Of a DNA stretch of 41,991 nt, positions 25,436 to 33,136 are shown piece by piece; position 1 is the first letter of the stretch; every line of letters starts with the position of its first letter. The notes beneath the pieces are model-generated. The model was not told the origin of the DNA, searched no databases, and saw only the letters and a list, made by a program, of their open reading frames with translations. The stretch covers positions 1 through 41,991 of the forward strand of contig JANXRY010000034.1 in the NCBI GenBank assembly GCA_025356635.1, written 5' to 3'. This DNA comes from Gammaproteobacteria bacterium. GTDB taxonomy: Bacteria; Pseudomonadota; Gammaproteobacteria; Xanthomonadales; Xanthomonadaceae. A program made the translations under genes and the position numbers.

Positions 25436-25693
25436 TCAGCCGGCCAGCTTCTTGACCATGTCCACGTATTTCTTCATCGCCTGCTCCTGCGACGTGCCCT
25501 CGAGCTTTTCCCAGGCCTCGTACTTGGCACTGCCGACGAAGTCGAAGAAACCCGGTTTGGGGCCTTTCACGTCGCCTTCGGAGCCCTGCTTGTAGAGGGC
25601 ATACAGGCGCAGCATGGTGTCGTTGTCGGGGCGTTCGGCCAGGGACATGACGTCCTTGGCGGCCTTCTCGAACAGTTTCTGGAGGTCGGACAT
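25436..25693 (-). CDS. acyl-CoA-binding protein
   Basis: This is an 85-residue four-helix ACBP. Hallmarks: FEKAAKDVMSL in helix 1, 'LRLYALYKQGSEGDVKGPKPG' (helix 2 and the acyl-CoA loop), 'KYEAWEKLEGTSQEQAMKKYVDMVKKL' (helices 3-4). The Tyr and Lys contacts of the CoA pocket (YKQ, K in KYEAW) are kept. ACBPs carry long-chain acyl-CoA in the cytosol. They are universal in eukaryotes and scattered in bacteria. ATG at 25693 is preferred over the open frame up to 25846; GGAAA lies upstream. It is directly followed by the TetR gene and is divergent from the acyl-CoA reductase, pointing to a shared acyl-CoA pool. Confidence 0.92.
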   Translation of the reverse strand: MSDLQKLFEKAAKDVMSLAERPDNDTMLRLYALYKQGSEGDVKGPKPGFFDFVGSAKYEAWEKLEGTSQEQAMKKYVDMVKKLAG

Positions 25694-25707
25694 GACGTTG
25701 GTTTCCA

Positions 25708-25720
25708 GGCAGTGACTGCC
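25708..25720. promoter_or_regulatory. palindrome upstream of ACBP, candidate TetR operator
   Basis: GGCAGT-g-ACTGCC is a 13-bp palindrome 14 bp upstream of the ACBP start, inside the 151-bp divergent region. Its position fits an operator for the TetR protein encoded in the same operon. No second copy is seen on the reductase side, and the arms are only 6 bp, so this is tentative. Confidence 0.35.
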
Positions 25721-25844
25721 GTTGGTGATACCACGGCCCCCGGGGTCGGTCAACGCAATCCCAGTCTCGTTTGTCAGCGTCGGTCCAGTCTGGCAAGTTA
25801 GACGCTTGGGGCGGCGCTGCCAGCCCGGGAAAAGTGAGACCACC

Positions 25845-27833
25845 ATGAGCTATTTCGTCACCGGCGCAACCGGATTTCTGGGCCGTTTCCTGGTCAGCAA
25901 GCTGCTCGCGCGCAAGGGCACTATCCACGTGCTGGTGCGCAAAGGCTCGGAAAAGAAACTCGAAGCCATCGGCGCCAAGATGGGCTGGGACCGCAAGCGG
26001 ATCGTGCCGGTGATCGGCGACCTCGGCCAACCCAGGCTCGGCCTGAGCGCGGCGCAGATCAAGACCTTGTCCGGCAAGGTCACGCACTTCTTCCATCTGG
26101 CGGCCATCTACGACTTGTCTGCCAGCGCTGAATCCCAACGCGTCGCCAATATCGAAGGCACGCGCCACGCCATTGAGCTCGCGACCGCGATCAAGGCCGG
26201 CTGCTTCCACCACACCAGTTCTATTGCGGCGGCTGGCTTGTATCCGGGCGTGTTCCGCGAAGACATGTTCGAAGAGGCCGAAGGCCTGAAAGACCCGTAT
26301 CTCAAGACCAAGCATGAGTCCGAGGGGCTGGTGCGCAAGGAATGCAAGATTCCGTTCCGGATCTATCGCCCATCGATGGTGATCGGCCATTCGCAAACCG
26401 GCGAGATCGATAAAATCGACGGCCCGTACTACCTGTTCACGCTGATCAAGAAGATCCGCGAGACATTGCCGCAATGGGTGCCAACGCTGGGCATCGAAGG
26501 CGGGCGCATCAACGTGGTGCCGGTGGATTTTGTGGTTGATGCGATGGATTACATCGCCCACAAGCGTGGTCTAGACGGCAAGTGCTTCCATCTGGTCGAC
26601 CCGAATCCGATGCGCTTCGGCGAACTGATGAACACCTTCTCGCGCGCCGCCCACGCGCCGGAAATGACCATGCGCCTCGACGCGCGAATGCTGGCGGTCA
26701 TCCCAGGCGCGGTGCGCAGTGCCGTGGTCAACCTGCCGCCAGTGAAGCGTTTCACCGATTTGATACTGCGCGACCTGAAAATCCCGCGCTCGACCCTTTC
26801 CTTCATCACCTATCCGACCCGATTCGATACCCGCGAAGTCGAACGCGCGCTCAAGGGCAGCAAGATCGTGGTGCCAGCGTTGGGCGAATACGCCTGGCGG
26901 ATCTGGGATTACTGGGAGCGCCACCTCGACCCGGACCTGTTCGTCGATCGTTCGCTGCGCGGCAAGGTTGAGAACCGGGTCGTGCTGATCACCGGCGGTT
27001 CTTCTGGTATTGGCAAAGCGTCGGCGATCAAGGTTGCCGAGGCTGGGGCCAAGGTCATCATCGTCGCTCGTGGCGAAAAAGAATTACACGAAACCCGCGA
27101 CGAAATCATCGCGCTCGGCGGCAAATGCTGGGCCTACACCAGCGATCTCACCGACCTTGCCAGTTGCGATGAATTGGTCAAGAAAGTCCTGAGCGAGCAC
27201 AAGCACGTGGACATTCTGGTCAACAACGCCGGCCGCTCGATTCGCCGCTCGGTCGAGGCCAGCTACGATCGTTTCCATGATTTCGAGCGCACCATGCAGC
27301 TGAATTATTTCGGCAGCCTGCGCCTGATCATGGGTTTCCTGCCGACCATGACGCAACGCCGCAAGGGCCATATCGTCAACATCAGCTCGATCGGCGTGCT
27401 GGCCAGTTCGCCGCGCTTTTCCGCCTACGTCGCTTCGAAAGCAGCGCTCGATGCGTTCAGCCGCTGCGCCCAGGCCGAGTTCAGCGGCAAGAACATCGCC
27501 TTCACCACCATCAACATGCCGCTGGTGAAAACGCCGATGATCGCGCCGACCAAGATGTACGACTCGGTACCAACGCTGACTCCGGACGAGGCCGCCGACC
27601 TCGTAGTCAAGGCGATCATCGAGCGGCCGAGCCGCGTCGCCACGCGTACCGGCATCTTCGCCGCAACCTTGAACGCCTTGGTACCGAAGGCCTACGAGGT
27701 GATCATGAACACCGCGTTCGAGATGTTCCCGGATTCAGCAGCGGCCAAGGGCGATCGCAAGGCCCTCAAGAGCGAGCACTCCACCAACGAACAGGTCGCG
27801 TTTGCCGCGCTGATGCGCGGCGTGCATTGGTGA
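25845..27833 (+). CDS. two-domain fatty acyl-CoA reductase (alcohol-forming), Marinobacter type
   Basis: This is a 662-residue fusion of two Rossmann modules. The N-terminal half is an extended SDR/thioester-reductase module: NADPH motif GATGFLG (7-13), YxxxK at Tyr152/Lys156 (YLKTK), and the FRIYRPSMVIGHS segment. The C-terminal half is a classical SDR: GGSSGIG (384-390), NNAGRSIRRS, and YVASK with Tyr528/Lys532. The order, length and long shared phrases match, from memory, the Marinobacter fatty acyl-CoA reductase that makes fatty alcohol from acyl-CoA via the aldehyde, the first step to wax esters. These phrases include 'NIEGTRHAIELA', the LPQWVPTLGIEGGR run, the GRSIRRS to FERTMQLNYFG stretch and the final FAALMRGVHW. 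ATG at 25845 is preferred over an open frame from 25722. It is divergent from ACBP-TetR. Confidence 0.9.
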   Translation: MSYFVTGATGFLGRFLVSKLLARKGTIHVLVRKGSEKKLEAIGAKMGWDRKRIVPVIGDLGQPRLGLSAAQIKTLSGKVTHFFHLAAIYDLSASAESQRVANIEGTRHAIELATAIKAGCFHHTSSIAAAGLYPGVFREDMFEEAEGLKDPYLKTKHESEGLVRKECKIPFRIYRPSMVIGHSQTGEIDKIDGPYYLFTLIKKIRETLPQWVPTLGIEGGRINVVPVDFVVDAMDYIAHKRGLDGKCFHLVDPNPMRFGELMNTFSRAAHAPEMTMRLDARMLAVIPGAVRSAVVNLPPVKRFTDLILRDLKIPRSTLSFITYPTRFDTREVERALKGSKIVVPALGEYAWRIWDYWERHLDPDLFVDRSLRGKVENRVVLITGGSSGIGKASAIKVAEAGAKVIIVARGEKELHETRDEIIALGGKCWAYTSDLTDLASCDELVKKVLSEHKHVDILVNNAGRSIRRSVEASYDRFHDFERTMQLNYFGSLRLIMGFLPTMTQRRKGHIVNISSIGVLASSPRFSAYVASKAALDAFSRCAQAEFSGKNIAFTTINMPLVKTPMIAPTKMYDSVPTLTPDEAADLVVKAIIERPSRVATRTGIFAATLNALVPKAYEVIMNTAFEMFPDSAAAKGDRKALKSEHSTNEQVAFAALMRGVHW

Positions 27834-27855
27834 TGCGTCCGGCTGCGCCGAACGC

Positions 27856-28833
27856 TCAGTTGCACTGCTGCCAGCGAACCGGCAGGGCGGAGTCCTGTGG
27901 TGGGTCGAGTTGCAGGCGCGAGTAACGCAGCTCTTCGTAGCCGACCAGCACCCGGCAGGCTTCATCGATCAAGTGCTGGTCCTTGCCGTCGGACTGCGAC
28001 AGCGTCACCAGCATGGTTGATTGGGCCGACCATACTGCAGTTTCAACTTGCGTGATCGAGGAAATCTGCTTGGCCGCCTCGGCGCGTCGTCGCGCCCGGT
28101 CCTGGTCGGTCAGGCTGGCGATTTCGGCCAAGGCCTTGCGCGCCTCATCGAGTTGTAGGCGAGTGGCATTTTCGGCCTCGCTGGGCTTCGCAGCTGGCGC
28201 CGCAGACTCTGTCCGGAGCGAATCAGCGGCAGCGCCACCACCGGAAGGCAACTGCATGTTGACGACCAGGAATACGCCGATGCCAAGCCCGAGGCTGGCA
28301 AATGCGCCGTTGGTCAGGCCCTTGCGCGACTGTGCAAGCGCTTGGCTGGCGACCGCTGCCTGCGTGGATTCAGGAAGGTACGACTTGAGTTTCGACCAGA
28401 GCGTGGCGCCATCGAGTATTTCCACGTCATGGCGCGTAGCGATTGCGGTCGCGGTTGCATCGGTGCTGCCGAGCGTGATCAGGAGTCCACGCACAGCACC
28501 TTTCAAGCCCAATTGGTTGGCGAAGTCGCGAACATCAGTCGCACTGATCTGGTAGGCAGTGCCGTGTTTGTAGGCCAGTAATACTTTTTTGCCATCGCGT
28601 AGCAACAGGTGTTCGCTATCTTCACTGGCGGATGGCTCCTTGGATTCAGCTGCATAGCCTTCACGAATCAACGCCTCCAGCACCAAGCTGATGCATTGCC
28701 GCCACTTCATGTTGGCCAGTGCCTGGATCCCGAGCGTGGTCTCTTCTTTCCGGCGCCGGTTTACTCCGAACCAGATGCCCGTCGCTGCCAAGCCAAGCAG
28801 GGTTACTGCCACCGCCAGGAACGCTGCTGACAT
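27856..28833 (-). CDS. membrane-anchored protein with degenerate Mrr-like nuclease domain
   Basis: This 325-residue protein has an N-terminal membrane helix (about 3-23). A domain at about 40-150 resembles the Mrr_cat restriction-endonuclease fold. 'LVLEALIREGYAAE', then 'EHLLLRDGKKVLLAYKHG' (Lys89 at the ExK position), then 'VRDFANQLGLKGAVRGLLITLG' follow the Mrr pattern. The usual Asp of the D-G-x-D strand is absent (SEH instead), and the Gln before the Lys is Ala, so nuclease activity is doubtful. A second membrane helix lies at about 172-192. The C-terminal 130 residues form an Ala/Arg-rich coiled coil, then a domain ending VRWQQCN. GGAG precedes the ATG by 7 nt. It converges with the reductase gene. 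Function unknown. Confidence 0.72.
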   Translation of the reverse strand: MSAAFLAVAVTLLGLAATGIWFGVNRRRKEETTLGIQALANMKWRQCISLVLEALIREGYAAESKEPSASEDSEHLLLRDGKKVLLAYKHGTAYQISATDVRDFANQLGLKGAVRGLLITLGSTDATATAIATRHDVEILDGATLWSKLKSYLPESTQAAVASQALAQSRKGLTNGAFASLGLGIGVFLVVNMQLPSGGGAAADSLRTESAAPAAKPSEAENATRLQLDEARKALAEIASLTDQDRARRRAEAAKQISSITQVETAVWSAQSTMLVTLSQSDGKDQHLIDEACRVLVGYEELRYSRLQLDPPQDSALPVRWQQCN

Positions 28834-28920
28834 CCATGTGCTCCAATCTTTGGGATGCTTAGGATAACGCGGTAGAGAGCCATTTCAGGACGCGCCCGGC
28901 CCTCGCCCCGAAAGTCGCAA

Positions 28921-28950
28921 AGCAAGACGCCCGGCAGGACCGGGCGTTTG
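28921..28950 (-). terminator. terminator downstream of phasin gene
   Basis: An 8-bp stem ACGCCCGG/CCGGGCGT (28927-28934 and 28940-28947) with a 5-nt loop is followed on the - strand by CTTGCTTTGC. Between it and the phasin stop lies an 11-bp inverted repeat (28961-28971 and 29011-29021) separated by 39 bp. The rest of 28834-29037 holds nothing recognisable. Confidence 0.6.
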
Positions 28951-29037
28951 CTGATGGATGGCCCGCCAGCCAGCGGGTCGTGAGGGGAGGGATCTTACGA
29001 CGTCAACTCAGGCTGGCGGGCACAAGCTTGCCGAACA

Positions 29038-29625
29038 TCAACCCTGCGGTGAAACCGGCTTCCGGGCCTTGGGCAACGCCGGGCGGGCCGACTTGCGGGT
29101 CTTTGCAGCGGGCTTGGCGATCGCTTTCTTGGCAGGTCTCGTGGCTTTCTTGGCTACTGCTACGGCTTGGGTCGCCGGGGCCGCGCCTTTCTTCAGGGCC
29201 GCCGTCAGTGCATCGACGCGGGCACTGAGCGCGTTGATCTCGTCGCGTCCGGGTATGCCGAGGCGGTTGAGTGCGCGTTGCACGCGATCCTCGAAGACTT
29301 TCTCGAGCTTGTCCCAGGTATCAATGGTGCGTTCGCGCACCACGCCGACCCGGCCTTCGACGGCATCGCGCACGGCATCGACCCTGCCGGTCGCCAGCTG
29401 ACGGGTGGTCTTTTCGATGTTCATGCCTTCCTTGACCAGCGCCTCGAACATTTTCGATCCTTCGCCCTGAGCACGGGTGAATGCGCCAACGCCGGCCATC
29501 CAGATCTGCTGGGCGGATTCGACTAGCGAACGGGAAACCTGTTCGGCCTTGGCCTGAAGCTCGGCGGCAGGGGACTGTGCGGCATTCGCCGTCTTGGCGC
29601 GAACGGTTTTCTTGAGCTTGGCCAT
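29038..29625 (-). CDS. phasin family protein (PhaF/PhaI-like)
   Basis: This is a 195-residue polyhydroxyalkanoate granule-associated protein. After a basic start it has the phasin helix region (about 25-130: QIWMAGVGAFTRAQGEGSKMFEALVKEG, and so on). A short coiled-coil (DEINALSARVDALTAAL) follows. The C-terminal tail is Lys/Ala/Pro-rich (AKKATRPAKKAIAKPAAKTRK) like the histone-like tail of PhaF, which binds DNA and helps granule segregation. I start at the ATG at 29625 (MAKLKKTVRAK). A GTG at 29703, 8 nt after the lipase stop, would add 26 residues and cannot be excluded. It probably shares a transcript with the upstream patatin gene. Confidence 0.85.
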   Translation of the reverse strand: MAKLKKTVRAKTANAAQSPAAELQAKAEQVSRSLVESAQQIWMAGVGAFTRAQGEGSKMFEALVKEGMNIEKTTRQLATGRVDAVRDAVEGRVGVVRERTIDTWDKLEKVFEDRVQRALNRLGIPGRDEINALSARVDALTAALKKGAAPATQAVAVAKKATRPAKKAIAKPAAKTRKSARPALPKARKPVSPQG

Positions 29626-29711
29626 GGTCTTGGTCTCGTTGGTGTCAGTGCGGACGGATGCCGCAGATGAGACCAATCTGACGATCTTGTCTAGAGCATT
29701 CACACCATTGC

Positions 29712-30959
29712 CTAGGCCGATGTCCTGGATCGCCGATGGCGGTCAGTCGAAAGGTCCCGCTCAATCTCATCCAGTGCACGGTGCAGGCGCGCGGTTGCTT
29801 CAGTGTGTCGCGGTGGTCGCTGCAGCCCATCCGCGACTGATCGCGTTGCCGCATCCAGCACTTCATCGCGCAGGCGCAGGCCGTGGCGCGCGAGCATTGG
29901 CGCCAAGACCGCCCGGCGCCGGCGCAGGTCGTCAAGCGTACGCCGGAACGCGTGTTCGCACAGGCGCTGGCGGGACGAGTAGCTGAAAATATTGGTGAAG
30001 AACATTTCGCCATCGTCGTCGTCAGGTTCAAGGACCATCTGGTCGACGGCAGGATACTGCTGCGCGTATTTGGCCAGGCCAACCTGCATCCGTGATTGCA
30101 GCAGCGTTCGGAAAGTCTGCGACAACACCACGGGCAGACCTGCCTCGGAGAGTTTGTCCATGCCATTGGGGCGTTGCCCGCCACGGCGGGCATTGAAGGG
30201 TACCAACGGGTTGATGCCGAGCATTAGGTCGATGCCGTGGTCGAGCACGACCGAGGCATGCATGGTCCGGCGCAAGGCTCCATCGACGAAATGGCGGCCG
30301 CGAATTTCCACGGGAGGATACAGGCCGGGCAGGGCGGCACTGGCCTGGATGGCGCGCGAAATCGGCACATCCTCCCAGTCGGGGCTGCCGAAGCGGACGG
30401 CCTCGCCTGAATCTAGGTCCACGGCGACCAAAAACAGGCGATGTTCCAGTTCGCGAAAATCGTTGCTGCGACCATGCCGGCTGAAGACTTCGCGCAGGAA
30501 TTTCTCGATTGCCGCGTTGTCGAACAAGCCGGTCGGCACCAGCCCGCCCAGGCTTCGGAACAGTTCGCCCAGGTGCGAACCCGTAGGATTGGCGAGCGCG
30601 TCGATTCCCCAACGCCAGGCCAGCCCGGGCAGGTTGGCGGCGCGCCGCGCATATTCGAGGAAAGCCGGGCGCAGGAAGATTTCCGGTTGGAACTTCACTT
30701 CGTGGCTGTCGCCGGTGATGAAGATGCGATACATCTCGGCCGTGCTCAGGCCGTTGGCCAGGCCTGCTGCCAGGAACGAGCCGGAACTTACGCCAACATA
30801 GACTTCCAGCCGGGTCGGGTCGAAGCCTTCGATCGCTTCGTCCAGCGCACGCAAGGCGCCAAGTTCGTACATTCCCCCGATCGGTCCGCCGCCGGCGATC
30901 GCGAGGCCTATACGTCCCTGGCTTAGGCGCGGCTTTCGGGCAGGTTGTAGTACGAGCAT
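29712..30959 (-). CDS. patatin-like phospholipase family protein
   Basis: This is a 415-residue patatin-domain lipid acyl hydrolase. The oxyanion loop is GGGPIGGMYELGAL (23-36), the nucleophile is Ser58 in GVSSG, and the dyad Asp is Asp226 in VDGAL, so all catalytic parts are intact. Start: ATG at 30959 with GGAGA upstream; a longer frame to 31001 lacks support. No signal peptide is visible, so it is cytoplasmic or granule-associated. Because the next genes encode a phasin and, nearby, a PHA-system protein, a role in storage polymer or lipid turnover is plausible, but the substrate could equally be phospholipid. Confidence 0.9.
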   Translation of the reverse strand: MLVLQPARKPRLSQGRIGLAIAGGGPIGGMYELGALRALDEAIEGFDPTRLEVYVGVSSGSFLAAGLANGLSTAEMYRIFITGDSHEVKFQPEIFLRPAFLEYARRAANLPGLAWRWGIDALANPTGSHLGELFRSLGGLVPTGLFDNAAIEKFLREVFSRHGRSNDFRELEHRLFLVAVDLDSGEAVRFGSPDWEDVPISRAIQASAALPGLYPPVEIRGRHFVDGALRRTMHASVVLDHGIDLMLGINPLVPFNARRGGQRPNGMDKLSEAGLPVVLSQTFRTLLQSRMQVGLAKYAQQYPAVDQMVLEPDDDDGEMFFTNIFSYSSRQRLCEHAFRRTLDDLRRRRAVLAPMLARHGLRLRDEVLDAATRSVADGLQRPPRHTEATARLHRALDEIERDLSTDRHRRSRTSA

Positions 30960-31079
30960 GCTATGTCGGTCTCCAGAAGGCGTCCGGATTGTAGCCCGCA
31001 ACTATTTCCGGGCAAGGGGACCGGGGTCACGGAGTTTCAATGGGCCAGGCAAATTGAGCCAGGAAGCGAGTCAAAACGG

Positions 31080-31808
31080 ATGAGTCAGGAAACACGACAG
31101 AAGCTGGCACGCCGGTTGGCTTGGCAAAAAGCTGTCAACGATCCCGTCAAGGAGCCACGCAACCGCTTGGCGATCCTGCCGCAGCTCAGGCGTTGGCAAG
31201 CTGCCCGCCTGGCGGTGGACTTCGGAGATTTCCTGGCCGATCCGGCCATGCGGCCGGCAGCCGAGTTCTTCCTCAGCGACCTTTATGGCGACCGCGATTT
31301 TTCTGCGCGCGACCGCGACGCAGCGCGCGTACTGCCAGCCATGGCGCGCTTCCTGCCCGACTCCTTGTTGCGGGCGGCGGCTGATGCGATCGAATTGGCG
31401 GTATTGAGCCACGCGCTCGACCTGCGTATGGCCGCGATCCTGATGTGCCGCCCGGTTCCCGGGGCCGCTATCAGCGTTGAAGACTATGCCAACGCCTACC
31501 GTGAGACCGGGTTTCCACGCCTGCGCCAGCACCAGATCGGGCTGATCCTGAAAGTTGGTGAAGCGTTGGACTCGGCGGTCAAGAAACACGGCGTCGCAAA
31601 AATCCTGCGTGCTTCCCGGTTGCCGGCTCAACTGGCCGGGCTGTCCGAATTGCAGAAATTCCTCGAACGGGGTTTCACGGCATTCGCGGCCCTGGGAGGC
31701 GCCGAAGGGTTCCTCAAGGCGATCGGCCAGCGCGAAGAAGCCGTTGCAGGCCGCCTGTTCTCGGGCGATCCGCAGCCTTTCGCTCAGGCGAACTCTTCAT
31801 CCAGATAG
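31080..31808 (+). CDS. FFLEELY-motif-type protein
   Basis: This is a 242-residue, mostly helical protein. It contains FFLSDLYGDRDFSARDRDAAR (about 63-83), a variant of the FFLEELY motif that names a family seen in Xanthomonadales and pseudomonads. The C-terminal half has 'FPRLRQHQIGLILKVGEALDSAV' and a helix 'FLERGFTAFAALGG'. ATG at 31080 gives the expected basic N-terminus; the open frame back to 30963 lacks family sequence. The 3' end overlaps the convergent PHA-system gene by 25 nt. Function unknown. Location between patatin/phasin and the PHA-system gene suggests a link with granules. Confidence 0.75.
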   Translation: MSQETRQKLARRLAWQKAVNDPVKEPRNRLAILPQLRRWQAARLAVDFGDFLADPAMRPAAEFFLSDLYGDRDFSARDRDAARVLPAMARFLPDSLLRAAADAIELAVLSHALDLRMAAILMCRPVPGAAISVEDYANAYRETGFPRLRQHQIGLILKVGEALDSAVKKHGVAKILRASRLPAQLAGLSELQKFLERGFTAFAALGGAEGFLKAIGQREEAVAGRLFSGDPQPFAQANSSSR

Positions 31809-32059
31809 CGGTTGATCTCACGCTCGACGTTGCCCTGGATGGCCATGAGCAGGAAGCCCAGCCGCGCAGTGACATGGACCTGCTTGGCGTTCACCTCGAT
31901 GTGCCCGTCAACGCCGCTGCGTTCGAAATGCAGGGTATTGCCTTGCCAGTGGCAGCGGACGGCGAATTTCTCGGCGATATGGTCGGCCACGCGTTGCACA
32001 GCTTGCCGGGCCTCGGCCATGGTGCGGGAATGCGCACGTCTGATGTCGATGCTGGACAT
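31784..32059 (-). CDS. polyhydroxyalkanoic acid system family protein
   Basis: This is a 91-residue protein of the PHA_gran_rgn type, often encoded near PHA synthesis genes. Sequence: N-terminal 'IDIRRAHSRTMAEARQAVQRVADHIAEKF', then a beta-rich part 'HWQGNTLHFERSGVDGHIEVNAKQVHVTARLGFLLMAI' and a helical end 'VEREINRYLDEEFA'. The 'RRAHSRTMAEAR' start is characteristic. ATG at 32059 is chosen over a frame open to 32125. No PHA synthase is in the window. Its last 25 nt overlap the end of the convergent FFLEELY-type gene. Confidence 0.85.
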   Translation of the reverse strand: MSSIDIRRAHSRTMAEARQAVQRVADHIAEKFAVRCHWQGNTLHFERSGVDGHIEVNAKQVHVTARLGFLLMAIQGNVEREINRYLDEEFA

Positions 32060-32182
32060 GGAGGGATCCGGTATTCTGCCGTGACGGCAATGCCCCATTC
32101 TGGCGTCATTTCCCGTTTTGACCAATATCCCATCAATATCGGGGTATGGCCTGTGCTAGATTCGGCCGCCGGAGGAGTGCGG

Positions 32183-33064
32183 ATGCAGCTTACGTTTCCC
32201 AATGGCGAACACCCGCCGGTCCCGTTCGAGCACGGCGAGCTGAGTATCGGCAGCCGGAACGACCAGCGGGTAAGCCTGCCCGGCAGTGCGCTCGCGGCGC
32301 ACCATGCCAGCATCATCGCCGATCGTCGCGGCCTGTGGCTGCGGGTGCCGGCCGGCGTCGCTGGCGTGCATCTCAATGCCCGTCCGGTTCGCCGCAGCGC
32401 ACTGCTAAGGGTTGGCGACCTGGTCTGTCTTGGCCCCCTGCAAATCCTGCTCGGCGAAGACGATGCTGCCCGGATTGACCGCCGCATCCCGCCGACACCG
32501 CCCCTGCCGCTGGCGGAAGCCCAAAGGCTCAGTGCCAGCCGTGTGCTGTTGCGGGCAGTTTCGGGGAGCCTGTTCGGACGCAGCTATACCTTGACCGAGC
32601 CCCGGTCGATCGGACGCGGTGCCGCTTGCGACATCCGGATCGATGATCCTGCCCTGGCCGAACGGCATGCTCAGTTTGAACTCCATGGCGATCGCGTCGT
32701 CTTGCGTGCCCTGGACCCCGCCGAGGGATCGGCGGTCAATGGCGTACCCGTGCGCGATGCCGTGCTGGCGCCGGGCGATCAGATCGTGGTTGACCAGTAC
32801 CGGTTCGTGCTGGAGGCGCCGGGTTTGCCGGCCCGTGGCCAGGATGCGGGCCGGCGTGGCCCGAGCGTCACCCATACCCAGACGATCAAGGCGATTCGGA
32901 ACAGCGCAGCCAATACGCCCTATGTCGCGCCCATGCCAGAGCCGGATAAGCCAGCATCGCCGCTGGATCCCGGCGCCTTGTGGTGGCTCATTGCCGCAGC
33001 TGCGGTGCTTGCGGCCGCGATGACCGCACTTTTGGTGTATTCCCCGCACCTGGGCGCAGCCTAA
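32183..33064 (+). CDS. double FHA-domain membrane protein
   Basis: This is a 293-residue protein with two forkhead-associated modules. FHA1 (about 1-90) keeps the beta-sandwich pattern (LSIGSRND, then ALAAHHASI) but lacks the usual GR-S-H set. FHA2 (about 128-210) has SIGRGAACDIRIDDPALAERHAQFEL and AVNGVPV, giving Gly144-Arg145, the Arg161-His162 pair and Asn186-Gly187, as needed for phosphothreonine binding. A linker and one C-terminal transmembrane helix (about 267-288, WWLIAAAAVLAAAMTALLVY) follow, so it is tail-anchored with the FHA domains in the cytosol. ATG at 32183 has a strong GGAGGAG site; the open frame back to 31874 is chance. No Ser/Thr kinase is nearby. Confidence 0.85.
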   Translation: MQLTFPNGEHPPVPFEHGELSIGSRNDQRVSLPGSALAAHHASIIADRRGLWLRVPAGVAGVHLNARPVRRSALLRVGDLVCLGPLQILLGEDDAARIDRRIPPTPPLPLAEAQRLSASRVLLRAVSGSLFGRSYTLTEPRSIGRGAACDIRIDDPALAERHAQFELHGDRVVLRALDPAEGSAVNGVPVRDAVLAPGDQIVVDQYRFVLEAPGLPARGQDAGRRGPSVTHTQTIKAIRNSAANTPYVAPMPEPDKPASPLDPGALWWLIAAAAVLAAAMTALLVYSPHLGAA

Positions 33065-33107
33065 CCGGTATCGCGTTCCCCTAGGCGCTGGCTGGAGTGG
33101 GAGCTAT

Positions 33108-33126
33108 CCTGCCCTGAGTTGGCAGG
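33108..33126 (+). promoter_or_regulatory. hairpin at the ribosome site of the GGDEF/EAL gene
   Basis: CCTGCC-ctgagtt-GGCAGG is a perfect 6-bp stem-loop. Its 3' arm runs into AGGGGA, the likely ribosome site of the ATG at 33137, so translation could be damped by it. Visible pairing; role inferred. Confidence 0.35.
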
Positions 33127-33136
33127 GGATCCCGGA

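Noticed and set aside
25431-26561. N-terminal extension of the TetR frame into ACBP and the reductase
   Set aside because: The frame is open by chance. The TetR family begins at the ATG at 25430, and the upstream part is antisense to two recognised genes.
28961-29021. 11-bp inverted repeat with a 39-bp spacer as a mobile-element border or attachment site
   Set aside because: No transposase, target duplication or cargo gene is enclosed; more likely part of the phasin 3' region.
32118-32150. TTGACC followed by TATGGC as an FHA-gene promoter
   Set aside because: The spacer is 21 bp, outside the usual 16-18, and no better -10 lies at the right distance.
31874-32182. N-terminal extension of the FHA protein
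   Set aside because: It covers the PHA-system gene antisense and lacks any domain; the ATG at 32183 has a strong GGAGGAG site.
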